A program made the translations under genes and the position numbers. Below are positions 10,261-18,791 of a stretch of DNA of 33,498 nucleotides, piece by piece. Source of the stretch: Pseudomonadota bacterium. Its GTDB lineage: Bacteria > Oederibacteriota > Muellerivitia > Muellerivitales > Muellerivitaceae. Within the stretch, counting starts at the first letter, position 1, and every line of letters starts with the position of its first letter. The notes below the pieces were generated by a model. It had not been told where the DNA came from. It ran no database searches and saw only the letters and a list, made by a program, of their open reading frames with translations. The stretch is taken from assembly GCA_021324075.1 (NCBI GenBank), contig JAJPJW010000163.1:1-33498 (forward strand), in the 5' to 3' direction.

Positions 10261-12876
10261 TTAGAAAAGGAACCACATACGGCTGTAATACTGGTCGCCC
10301 GAGTAGTCGTTTTTCGGCACGTCGGCGTCGGTGAAGTCGATGTGCTTGTAGCGGAATTCCATCTTGCCCCCGCACCAGGGGATGTCCCAGGCCAGGCCCA
10401 AACCGTAGGCGTTGGTTTGGTAGTCCACGTTGGGGTAGGTATAGGCCGACTTCCAGGTTTCCAAGCCGATGTCCCCGCTCAAATCCAGGTTCTTGACGAC
10501 ATTGACCATGACGGCCCAGTCGAAAACCTGCTGTTCGAAAAGGTTCGGGATATTCTGCAGGTTGACCGTCTGTCCCGGACTGGTGGTGACGCTGGCCAGG
10601 GCGGGATTGGAGGAAACACCCGATACTTGGTTGTCCGCCATGAAAAAGGAGCCGTCCAGCGGGGTGGAAAGGCCGATCCATTGGTTCAGCTTTAACTTCG
10701 CTGTCAGGGCGATGTAATTATAGGTTTTCAAATTGTCCAGATTGACATAGACGTTATGGCCGACCATGCCGGTTACGGGTGCGTTGGCCGCTGTATAGGT
10801 AGTCGGCATGCCATTGGCTCCCAGGATCGGCACGATCAGCGGAAGCCGTTCCGAGGTCAACCGGAATTGGTATCGGGGGTCGTAAAGGGTGGTGTCCCCA
10901 TCGTTGCGCGCGGTTTCGATATTGTTGGCATAGGCTTGGCGCAGGGGATAATCGGGGCTGCTGTAGCCCCCCCAAAGGTTGAGGCCCCAAAGGCCTTCGT
11001 CATCGGGATAATAGAAGGAAATTTCGTTGAAGGGCTCGATGGTGTAATAACCCGTGTTGCTGTTCCCCACCGGCCCGGCCTGCTCCGCGGTGAATTCCGT
11101 CTTTTGGGCCAAGTCGAAATTGATGATGAAACTGTCGAGGAAACTCGGCCAATCCTTCATGAAGTCCTGCTTGCGGCCGTCCCAGCCCAGGTTCACCCTC
11201 CAGCCGTAGCGGTCGCTCACCAGGTTGTCCACCTCGCCGATGGCTCCATAGGCGTCGTTGAAGTCGTTGGGCGACTTGGTGGACAGGTCGCTCACCCCGT
11301 ACTGCTCGAAATGCACGCCCGCCATCAGGACCTTGCTCTGGAAATTGGCGTAATTGTCGCTGATCGCGAAACCGTAAACCGTGAAGGGGTAGAAACTGAG
11401 GGCGGCCTGTCCTGCCCCTGCTTCGATCGGTTGGGGATTGGGGTCCAGGGCCCCCGTATAAAGATTGGTGATGAACTCGCCGGTATAGAGGTGGGAAAAC
11501 CCGCCCTCGATGTCGAAGAAGACGGGCTTGAGGTTGAGGTTGATGTCGGCGGCGTAGTCCTGCATATCCAGTTGGGGGACCTGGTTGAACCCGAACTCAT
11601 CGTTGACCCATTGGGCGGAGAGGGAGGTCCTGATCGTCTGGCTCCAGGGCATGTCGATCTTTGCCGCTTCTTCCCAGCGCTGGGTCTGGGTGGGGCTGGT
11701 GCCCATGCGCCCGACGAGAACGTGCACCCTTGTATCGCCCAGGCCCGGCAGGTCGTGGCCCACGGCATACATGCCGTCGAAAACCCGGTCGCTGGTGGAC
11801 TGGACGTTCGCGGAGACGGTGGAAACGAAGCCCACGCTGTTCATGTAGTCGTCCCAGTTCTTGGCGTCCTTGTCGGTGGAGAAGGCCTTGATGTCGAAGG
11901 GGTCCTCGAAGCGTTTCAGGGAATAGGGGGCCACGCCGCGGGTGAAATCCCCCAGGGTGGTGTCGGACTGGTAAGCTTCCACCGCGAAGGTGGTTTCCCA
12001 TTTGCCCAGGTCCCCGTAAACGTCCAAGGTCAGGCTGGGGGATCCCACGTAAATCGAGGCGGGGGAGGCCAGGGCGCCGGTGGAGCCGCCCGGGGAATCG
12101 GAGAAGTTGGAATAAGGGATAAAGGCTCCGAAACCGATGGAATAAACCCCCGCACCTCCGATATCGCCCCACATCCCTAACCAGATGGTCTGCTCGAGCT
12201 TGCTCACATTGTTGACCAGCGGACCCGAACCCGAAACGGGCCCGGAAACGTTGAATTGCTCGAAACGCGTATCGGTATTGGTGTTCAGGTTGGGGTCTCC
12301 GACGTCCTTCTTGGCCTTGTTCTTGACCGCGACGACCTCGTCCTCGATTTTGCGCAGGTTGTCCAGTTCCTTTTGCTCGTCCGTAATCCGCTGGTCGTAA
12401 AGGCTCAGGCGGGACTTGAGCATGGCGTCTTCTTCCTTGAGTTCTTTCAGCAGTTCGTTGATTTCATTCAGGGTGGCGGCATTGGCCGGAGGCAGGAAGG
12501 GCGTGGGCGCGGGGGCGGCGGCCGTCGGCAGGGCCGGGGGCAGCGAGATTTCGTTGGTTACCGGGGCCGCCACCGGAAGGGGGATGGGCGTGGCGGTGGG
12601 AAGGGGGCGGTAGAGTTCGGGGGCCGTCAGGTGGGCCTTGGCTTTCTCCGTATAAAACGCCAGCTCCAGGCGGGTGACATACTTCCCTTCATCCAAAACC
12701 TGCTTGTCCTGGGGTTCCAAATAACCTTCATCCCCCAGTCTCTTCACGCGCTGGTAAAGGGGCGAACTGGAGTCCAACTCTTCATAAGGATTGGCCGAAA
12801 CCGGGGGCGCCCCGGACCCTAGGAAAAGGGCCGCCAAGGCGGCGGCGACCAGGAAGATTTTGGATCGGAAGCTCAA
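10261..12876 (-). CDS. Putative outer-membrane beta-barrel protein with SLH-like N-terminus and coiled coil
   Basis: Signal peptide; YQRVKRLGDEGYLEPQDKQVLDEGKYVTRLELAFYTEKAKAHL; Pro/Ala linker; heptad-like LNEINELLKELKEEDAMLKSRLSLYDQRITDEQKELDNLRKIEDEV; terminal YYSRMWFLF. Confidence 0.7.
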   Translation of the reverse strand: MSFRSKIFLVAAALAALFLGSGAPPVSANPYEELDSSSPLYQRVKRLGDEGYLEPQDKQVLDEGKYVTRLELAFYTEKAKAHLTAPELYRPLPTATPIPLPVAAPVTNEISLPPALPTAAAPAPTPFLPPANAATLNEINELLKELKEEDAMLKSRLSLYDQRITDEQKELDNLRKIEDEVVAVKNKAKKDVGDPNLNTNTDTRFEQFNVSGPVSGSGPLVNNVSKLEQTIWLGMWGDIGGAGVYSIGFGAFIPYSNFSDSPGGSTGALASPASIYVGSPSLTLDVYGDLGKWETTFAVEAYQSDTTLGDFTRGVAPYSLKRFEDPFDIKAFSTDKDAKNWDDYMNSVGFVSTVSANVQSTSDRVFDGMYAVGHDLPGLGDTRVHVLVGRMGTSPTQTQRWEEAAKIDMPWSQTIRTSLSAQWVNDEFGFNQVPQLDMQDYAADINLNLKPVFFDIEGGFSHLYTGEFITNLYTGALDPNPQPIEAGAGQAALSFYPFTVYGFAISDNYANFQSKVLMAGVHFEQYGVSDLSTKSPNDFNDAYGAIGEVDNLVSDRYGWRVNLGWDGRKQDFMKDWPSFLDSFIINFDLAQKTEFTAEQAGPVGNSNTGYYTIEPFNEISFYYPDDEGLWGLNLWGGYSSPDYPLRQAYANNIETARNDGDTTLYDPRYQFRLTSERLPLIVPILGANGMPTTYTAANAPVTGMVGHNVYVNLDNLKTYNYIALTAKLKLNQWIGLSTPLDGSFFMADNQVSGVSSNPALASVTTSPGQTVNLQNIPNLFEQQVFDWAVMVNVVKNLDLSGDIGLETWKSAYTYPNVDYQTNAYGLGLAWDIPWCGGKMEFRYKHIDFTDADVPKNDYSGDQYYSRMWFLF

Positions 12877-12950
12877 ACAAGACCTCGGTCAATGTTTTCG
12901 AAAGAATTAACAAATCCTCTAACTTCGGAAAAACAGGTCGGCGCAGATCC

Positions 12951-13727
12951 TCAGAAAAACTCGACGTCGTCCACCCAATAATCGATGTTATAGGTCCCAG
13001 CGACGTTGTTGCCGCTGTGGGTCCAGGCGAAATTGATGAATTCGGACAGGTGGTCGGTCAAATCCGGCGGGATGACCGCCCCGCCCCAGCCTTCGCGCTT
13101 GATGTCGGTGAAGACCAGTGTCATTTTCACCCAGTCGCCCGAGGAGGGCAGGTCGACGCCGAAATGGTCGTAGCAATTGTTGCTGCAGGTGCCGCCCTGG
13201 TCGGAGGGGAGGGTGGCCGCCATGCCGATGCCGAAACGGCGCTTGACCGCCGTGTCATCCGAAGGGCATTTATAGTAAAAAAACATGCCCGTGAAATTGC
13301 TGGCGTCGTAAAAACCCGTGTCCTTCAAGTGGCACTGGAGCTGGAACCCGGGGTAGCTTTTGTCACCCTTGTCGGTGAGCTTGCCGTAGATATGGACGGC
13401 CTTGGCGTCCCCATGGGCGCCGCCATCGGCAATGAGGTCGGAATTGATGGTGCCTCCCCCTCCGGAGGAAATGGCCATCCATTGGCCGCCCGAGGCCCCG
13501 AAGAGCTTGGGATTCACATTTTTGGAACCGTTGTTGAAGTCGCTGACCATGCATTGGTCTGCGGGGACCTGCACCTTGGCCTTGGCCACTTCGGGGTTGT
13601 GGAGCCCCGCCGCAAGGGAGGATTCCTTGGAGCCTTCATTGTAGAAAACCGCGCCGCAACCGGCGAGGAGGGAGATCGCGGCGGCGCCCAGCCAGAATGA
13701 AAATCCGCGGAAGCGGACCATAAACAC
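12951..13727 (-). CDS. Putative lipoprotein with CBM/jelly-roll-like domain (paralogue 3)
   Basis: Lipobox SLLAGC; DFNNGSKNVNPKLFG, FTGMFFYYKCPSDD, GGTCSNNCYDHFGVDLP, YNIDYWVDDVEFF. Confidence 0.75.
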   Translation of the reverse strand: MFMVRFRGFSFWLGAAAISLLAGCGAVFYNEGSKESSLAAGLHNPEVAKAKVQVPADQCMVSDFNNGSKNVNPKLFGASGGQWMAISSGGGGTINSDLIADGGAHGDAKAVHIYGKLTDKGDKSYPGFQLQCHLKDTGFYDASNFTGMFFYYKCPSDDTAVKRRFGIGMAATLPSDQGGTCSNNCYDHFGVDLPSSGDWVKMTLVFTDIKREGWGGAVIPPDLTDHLSEFINFAWTHSGNNVAGTYNIDYWVDDVEFF

Positions 13728-13853
13728 CCCTTCTTCGGTTTTAAGGAAAATTGATTTTCTATTTTCGAAGGAATAAAAGCGCCAAAGCCCCGGTATTCTA
13801 CTAAAAGGGTCTTAAGGCCGGTATCTTTTTTTGGAAAGAAGTTTCAGAATGTT

Positions 13854-13899
13854 CCGGTTTTTCGAAAGGATGAAGAATCCCCGAAAAAACCGTTTTTTT
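13854..13899 (+). terminator. Terminator-like inverted repeat followed by T7 on + strand (no + strand gene upstream)
   Basis: CCGGTTTTTCG ... CGAAAAAACCG TTTTTTT; the T-tract follows the stem only on the + strand. Confidence 0.4.
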
Positions 13900-13931
13900 A
13901 AAACGTTCAACAGTTGAAGGCAAGGCGGGCG

Positions 13932-16900
13932 TTATTCTTGGTCGTCGTTTTCTTTCGGGTCCGAGCCGTTGCCCTTGTCGTTTTCCAAGTCCCTCACCGA
14001 GGCGCCCGAACTCTTCTTCATGTAGGCGAAATCGAAAACCCTCCAGGACTGGCCGGGTTTTTCCGCCACGACGGCGGCCATGAACCGGTTGTCGCGGTCC
14101 GGCTGGTTTTCCTTGGGGATGTTCACATAGAGGCTCTTCACGCGCAGGGTGTCCCCCGCGGGCAGGTCGAAGGGCCCTACCGTGGCCAGGTCGGCGTAAT
14201 AATCTTTGGAGGCGTCGATTTGGTGCAGCACGACCCCCTTCAGGTCCTGGGGCGTGGGATTGCGGATTTCAACCTGCAGGGGGACCGAGACTCCCCCCGG
14301 CACCTTCTTGGGAGCCGTCAAGGTGACCTCCAGGGGCGACAAACCCTCGGTTTGCCGGAGCATGGTGAAGGCCTTGCCGCCCGCCACCGTCCATTCCATG
14401 GCGCTGTAGGGGCCCTTCACCCCGTAAACGATGCGGTAGAGGTCGTGCCAGAACATGCCGATTTGGGCGTTCACCGGGAACCATTGGTGCAGGATGTCCA
14501 CTTCGCGGTTGTAAAGCTCCTGGGGCCCGGGCGGATCGACGGATTTCTGGACCCAGTTGAAGTCCACCATTTCGCCGGGCGCGAACATGCCATTGCCCCG
14601 CGCCAGGTACTCGGGCCATTGGGTTTTCATCGAAGCCAGGGTGCTCCGGTCGCTCTGGTAAAGCATGATTTGGTTGTAGCCGATGCCCGCGTCGATGAGC
14701 ATGGCCGGGTCCTGCCCGTGTTCATGGCCCATCTTCCAGCCCAGGGTGAAGGTGAAGACGGGTTTGGAGATCTTGGCCTCCTCCAGGATGCCCCTGACGA
14801 TGGTGGCCACCTTGTGGGCCCGCCACCAGTCGAACAAGGCCACGACCGGGGAATCTTTCTTGCGGCCCGTCTCGACCGTCTTGGCCAGCCAGTGGATGCG
14901 CTCCTCCTTGGAAAGGGACCAGAAGTTGTCCGGTCCGGGCACGTTCATGTCGTTCACGAACTCGTCGACCATTTCGTAGCCCGCATCCCCCGTGCGGATG
15001 TAATCCAGCCCCACCATGTCCACGTTGGGGTCCTGGTCCATTTCCTTGAGGAAACCGATGACGTCCTGCCGGCGCTTGGGGTCCTCCACCGAAATAAACC
15101 GGTCCTGGACCACTTCGTCGCTGTCCGGGTCGTATCCCAATGCGAACTGGTAGGGAACCTGGTTCCACGCGTCGCCCATGACCTTAAAGGTGGTCATATA
15201 GGCCCCAAACTTGAGGCCGACGGCGTGGGCGGCTTTGGCGTATTTGCGGCCCACTTCCATATCGCCGCGGTTGAAGGGAAAATCCCGCGGGCTGAAATGG
15301 TCCCAGGCGGAGGTCTGGGCCATGAGGAAGCAATAGGTGTCGGCGCCCATAAACTTGGCCCAGTCCAGGGCGTTGGCGGCCCTTAAGGAATCGCTGCCGT
15401 CGAGGGCCGGCACCGCCCCGCCGATCAGCCGCTTGCCGCCTTCCATGGTCAGGGCCGCATAGCCGGCGGGCATGCCGTTGGGCCTCAGGGGCGGGATCGT
15501 GAAGGCGGACTCGAAGTCCTTCGCGGTTTCCCAGGTGGGGGAAGTCACCACCACTTCGGCCACATAGGTGCCCACGGGGGGGTTATAGGGGATGGGCCAA
15601 TTGCCGATGAACTTCCCGTGCGGGACGTCCTTCTTCAGGCTCAGCTTGGTCCTTCCGTCCACCAGTGTGACGGGTTTTCCGTCCTGGAACACCTCCACGG
15701 TGGCGTGCATGTCGGGGAAGGAGCCTATTTCCTCGTGGTTGATGGTCACCTCGAAGGGCACCAGCTCGTACCTCAGGAAATTGCGGGTGGGCATGACGGC
15801 GATCACATCCGGGATCATCTGCGCGACGGTGGGCGACATGGCCCCGAATTTTTTGGATTCGGGGGAAAGGGTGGCCTTGGCGATCAAGACCCCGCAGGCC
15901 AGGAAGGCGGCGATAAGGGCATACCGCAGGCCCTTCTGGCCGTGGAACCAATGGAGGAGCGGCTGGAAATTGAAACGGGGGCGCGGGAAGGTCCAGGGCC
16001 GGTGCTGGGGCCTGAGGACCGGGGTTTCGGCCGGCGGGGCCGCCGGCGGCAGGGGTTCCAGGAAGGCCCGGTGGACTTCCTCATGGGAGGGCTCGGCAAT
16101 GGCCTGCTCCTGGACGGGGGTCTCAAGGGGGGCTTTCGGCGGTTCGGCCACCGGGGTGGAAAGCACCGGGGGAAGGATAACCGGGGTTTCGGGTACGGAT
16201 TCCAAAACCGGCCGGATCTCTTCGGCCTTTTCTTCCACTTGGGCGGGGCCTTCGATTTCCCGTATCTCTTCCTGGGACAAAACCGACGCCGGTGGGATGG
16301 ATTGGGAAAGGGTGGTTTCCGAATAGGACACCGTAGGGGCTTCCACGGGCGGTTCCACACTCGGGATGGCCAGCCCTTCCTCAATCTCTTCGATGGAAGC
16401 TTCCATGGGATCGGCGGTTTCCGCCTCGGTGGCCCCGGTTTGGGACGCGAGGACGGGGTTTACGGGATTTTCAGTGGCGGCCGGTTCGGGCCGGACCCTT
16501 TCCACCTGCTCTTGGGTAAGGGAGGCGGTTTCCTCCATCGAGGGCCAGACGGGCACCTCCGGTTCCATGGCCCGAGGTGCGGCCGGGGCGGAATGGATCT
16601 GCGAAAGAAGCCTCTCCTCCAGGCTGCCGCTCTGGATTTTCGGGCGCCCTTTAAAGATGGAGCCGGCCCCCTTTCCCAGGGATTGCAGGCTCCGGCCCAT
16701 ACCGCCGAAAACGGCCCGGGCCACCGAACCGGCCAGGGCTGAGGCCGCGGAGGCTTGGCCCGCACCGGCCTTCAAAAGGTCCGCGGTCTTTTCCTTCAGC
16801 GCATTGAAGTTGGCGGCGATGTTGAGCGAGGCGGGTTCCACGGGCTTGGGCAGGCGGAAAGGTTCGAGCTCGGCGCGGCCTTCCTGGTTCATCACCTCGG

Positions 16901-18347
16901 GCGGCAGGGGCGTGGTGCGGGTGAGGCGTACCACCGTCTCCACGTGGTAGGTCTGGGGGAACATGTCCAGGGGCTGGGCCCAATCCACCGCGTAACCGTG
17001 TTTGGCCAGGAGCGCCAGGTCCCGCGCCAGGGTGGCGGGGTCGCAGGAAACATAGACGAGGCGTTCGGGGTAGAAAGCCGCCAGCCGCGCCAGAACCTCG
17101 GGCAGCACACCCTTGCGCGGCGGGTCCATAATGGCCGCGTCGATCTGGGCAAGGCCCTTCTCCTTGAGGCCCAGCAGGATCTGGGGGACGTCCCCTTCCA
17201 GGTAGTCGATGTTGGCACGGCGGTTGAGGTCGGCATTGAAGCGCGCGTCGTCCACCGCCGCCCCCACTTCCTCCACACCCACGACGTAGTCGGCATTTTG
17301 GGATACGGCCATGGCCAGCGTACCGATGCCGCTGTAGAGGTCCAGCACCGTTCCCCATTGCTTCTTGTGCTTGGGCTCGCCCAGGGCCTCCCGCACCAGC
17401 GCGTGCAGGATATCGGCCTGGGCCGTGTTGACCTGGAGGAAGGATTTGAGGGAGACCTTCAGCCTCAGCCCGTCGATCTCCTCGTAATAATGGTCGCGGC
17501 CCGCCAGCAGTTTGGTCGTGGGCCCGAAGACGATGTTCGTGCGCGAGGGGTTGATGTTTTGCAGGACGCCCGCCAGGCCCGGCACCTCGGCCATGAGTTC
17601 CCGGGCGATGCGGGGCAAAATTTCCTCGAAGCTTTCGGGCAGCAGGGTTGGCTTTTGCACCCGTTCCTCGGGCGTTTCGGTACGGGTCACGAAGGCCAGC
17701 AGGGCCTCGCCGGTCTTCAGTCCCCTCCGCACGGTGAGGTGCCTTAAGAAACCCTCGTGTTTCTTTTCCTGGTAGGGCGTCAGGCCCGACCTTTCGATCT
17801 TTTGGAGGACTTTTTGGAGCAGGTCGTTGATCTCGTCCGCCTGGATGGGGCAGCTGTGGTAGGGCACCAGGTGGTGGGAGCGGGGTTCGTAGATGCCGGT
17901 GACGAAATGGCCGTCCCTCATGGAAAGCACCGGCATGGCCTTGTTGCGATAGGCATAGGCCGCGGGCGAAGGCAGGCAGGGTTGCACGGTGACGTTGTCG
18001 AGCTTTCCGATGCGCTTCAGGGAATCCACCACGAACTGGCGCTTGGTCTGGAGTTGGCGCGGATAGCTCAAGTGCTGCCACTGGCAGCCGCCGCATTCCT
18101 CGAAGATGCCGCAGTTGGGCGTGACACGGTCGGGTGAGGGCCGCAGGATGGAGAGGATCTCGCCGGTGGCGTAATGGTCCTTGACCTGGGTCACCTTGAG
18201 GCGCACCCGCTCGCCGGGAAGCCCGCCGGGAACGAAAAGGGCGAAGTCCTGGAACCGGCCCACGGAATCGCCTCCGAAGGCCAGTGAAGTGATTTCAATT
18301 TCGATTTGGTCCCCGTACTTGACGGGTTTGATGATTTTGGTGCTCAT
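13932..18347 (-). CDS. Fusion ORF: RlmD/RumA-family RNA (uracil-5)-methyltransferase, then Pro/Glu linker, TM helix and glycosidase-like exported domain
   Basis: Start at MSTKIIKPVKYGDQ (18347); TRAM-like N-terminus; CGIFEECGGCQWQHL Fe-S motif; LDLYSGIGTLAMAV; IMDPPRKGVLPEVLARL; YVSCDPATLARDL. Uninterrupted frame continues through a Pro/Glu-rich linker, TM GLRYALIAAFLACGVLIAKATL and a TIM-barrel-like region (KFGAYMTTFKVMG, VDMVGLDYIRTGD, VVALFDWWRAH). Confidence 0.85.
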   Translation of the reverse strand: MSTKIIKPVKYGDQIEIEITSLAFGGDSVGRFQDFALFVPGGLPGERVRLKVTQVKDHYATGEILSILRPSPDRVTPNCGIFEECGGCQWQHLSYPRQLQTKRQFVVDSLKRIGKLDNVTVQPCLPSPAAYAYRNKAMPVLSMRDGHFVTGIYEPRSHHLVPYHSCPIQADEINDLLQKVLQKIERSGLTPYQEKKHEGFLRHLTVRRGLKTGEALLAFVTRTETPEERVQKPTLLPESFEEILPRIARELMAEVPGLAGVLQNINPSRTNIVFGPTTKLLAGRDHYYEEIDGLRLKVSLKSFLQVNTAQADILHALVREALGEPKHKKQWGTVLDLYSGIGTLAMAVSQNADYVVGVEEVGAAVDDARFNADLNRRANIDYLEGDVPQILLGLKEKGLAQIDAAIMDPPRKGVLPEVLARLAAFYPERLVYVSCDPATLARDLALLAKHGYAVDWAQPLDMFPQTYHVETVVRLTRTTPLPPEVMNQEGRAELEPFRLPKPVEPASLNIAANFNALKEKTADLLKAGAGQASAASALAGSVARAVFGGMGRSLQSLGKGAGSIFKGRPKIQSGSLEERLLSQIHSAPAAPRAMEPEVPVWPSMEETASLTQEQVERVRPEPAATENPVNPVLASQTGATEAETADPMEASIEEIEEGLAIPSVEPPVEAPTVSYSETTLSQSIPPASVLSQEEIREIEGPAQVEEKAEEIRPVLESVPETPVILPPVLSTPVAEPPKAPLETPVQEQAIAEPSHEEVHRAFLEPLPPAAPPAETPVLRPQHRPWTFPRPRFNFQPLLHWFHGQKGLRYALIAAFLACGVLIAKATLSPESKKFGAMSPTVAQMIPDVIAVMPTRNFLRYELVPFEVTINHEEIGSFPDMHATVEVFQDGKPVTLVDGRTKLSLKKDVPHGKFIGNWPIPYNPPVGTYVAEVVVTSPTWETAKDFESAFTIPPLRPNGMPAGYAALTMEGGKRLIGGAVPALDGSDSLRAANALDWAKFMGADTYCFLMAQTSAWDHFSPRDFPFNRGDMEVGRKYAKAAHAVGLKFGAYMTTFKVMGDAWNQVPYQFALGYDPDSDEVVQDRFISVEDPKRRQDVIGFLKEMDQDPNVDMVGLDYIRTGDAGYEMVDEFVNDMNVPGPDNFWSLSKEERIHWLAKTVETGRKKDSPVVALFDWWRAHKVATIVRGILEEAKISKPVFTFTLGWKMGHEHGQDPAMLIDAGIGYNQIMLYQSDRSTLASMKTQWPEYLARGNGMFAPGEMVDFNWVQKSVDPPGPQELYNREVDILHQWFPVNAQIGMFWHDLYRIVYGVKGPYSAMEWTVAGGKAFTMLRQTEGLSPLEVTLTAPKKVPGGVSVPLQVEIRNPTPQDLKGVVLHQIDASKDYYADLATVGPFDLPAGDTLRVKSLYVNIPKENQPDRDNRFMAAVVAEKPGQSWRVFDFAYMKKSSGASVRDLENDKGNGSDPKENDDQE

Positions 18348-18791
18348 CCCGGACCTTTGGAACAACAACCCATCGTGGTCATCCTTCGGACGCCGGTGGA
18401 TGACCCGTGGCTGGAAATCATTTTTTGGTGGATCACCGCTTTTTGGGGGACAGTCCAAAAGAACGCGGTTGGAATTTTCACGTGGAAGAGCCGACGGCTC
18501 ATAAAGCTTGCGACCTCAGTAGTGTTGTCCCGCCGCTCACGCGCCGGGGTTTGATGTTGTTCCGCCTTTATTTTAACGGTTTTCCGGGGCAGAGCAAAAG
18601 GTTTCCCGTGTTATACTGGCGCCCGCCTGAACCTCAAAACCCGTATCGACCCAGGGACTATGAAGACCTTTTCCCTAACCCTCATTAACCCAAACCGACC
18701 CAGAACTCGCGATCAAGTTTATGGGCTAAATCGCGGTAATAATACCCGGTCCCTTGGGTCGGGAAATTTCCGGCTTATTCCCCAAAATTTC

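Noticed and set aside
16651-18096. 481-aa minus-strand ORF inside the methyltransferase fusion gene, plus other nested same-strand ORFs (e.g. 9487-10227, 11597-12172)
   Set aside because: Alternative frames of high-GC coding DNA rich in Arg/Pro/Gly with no recognisable motifs.
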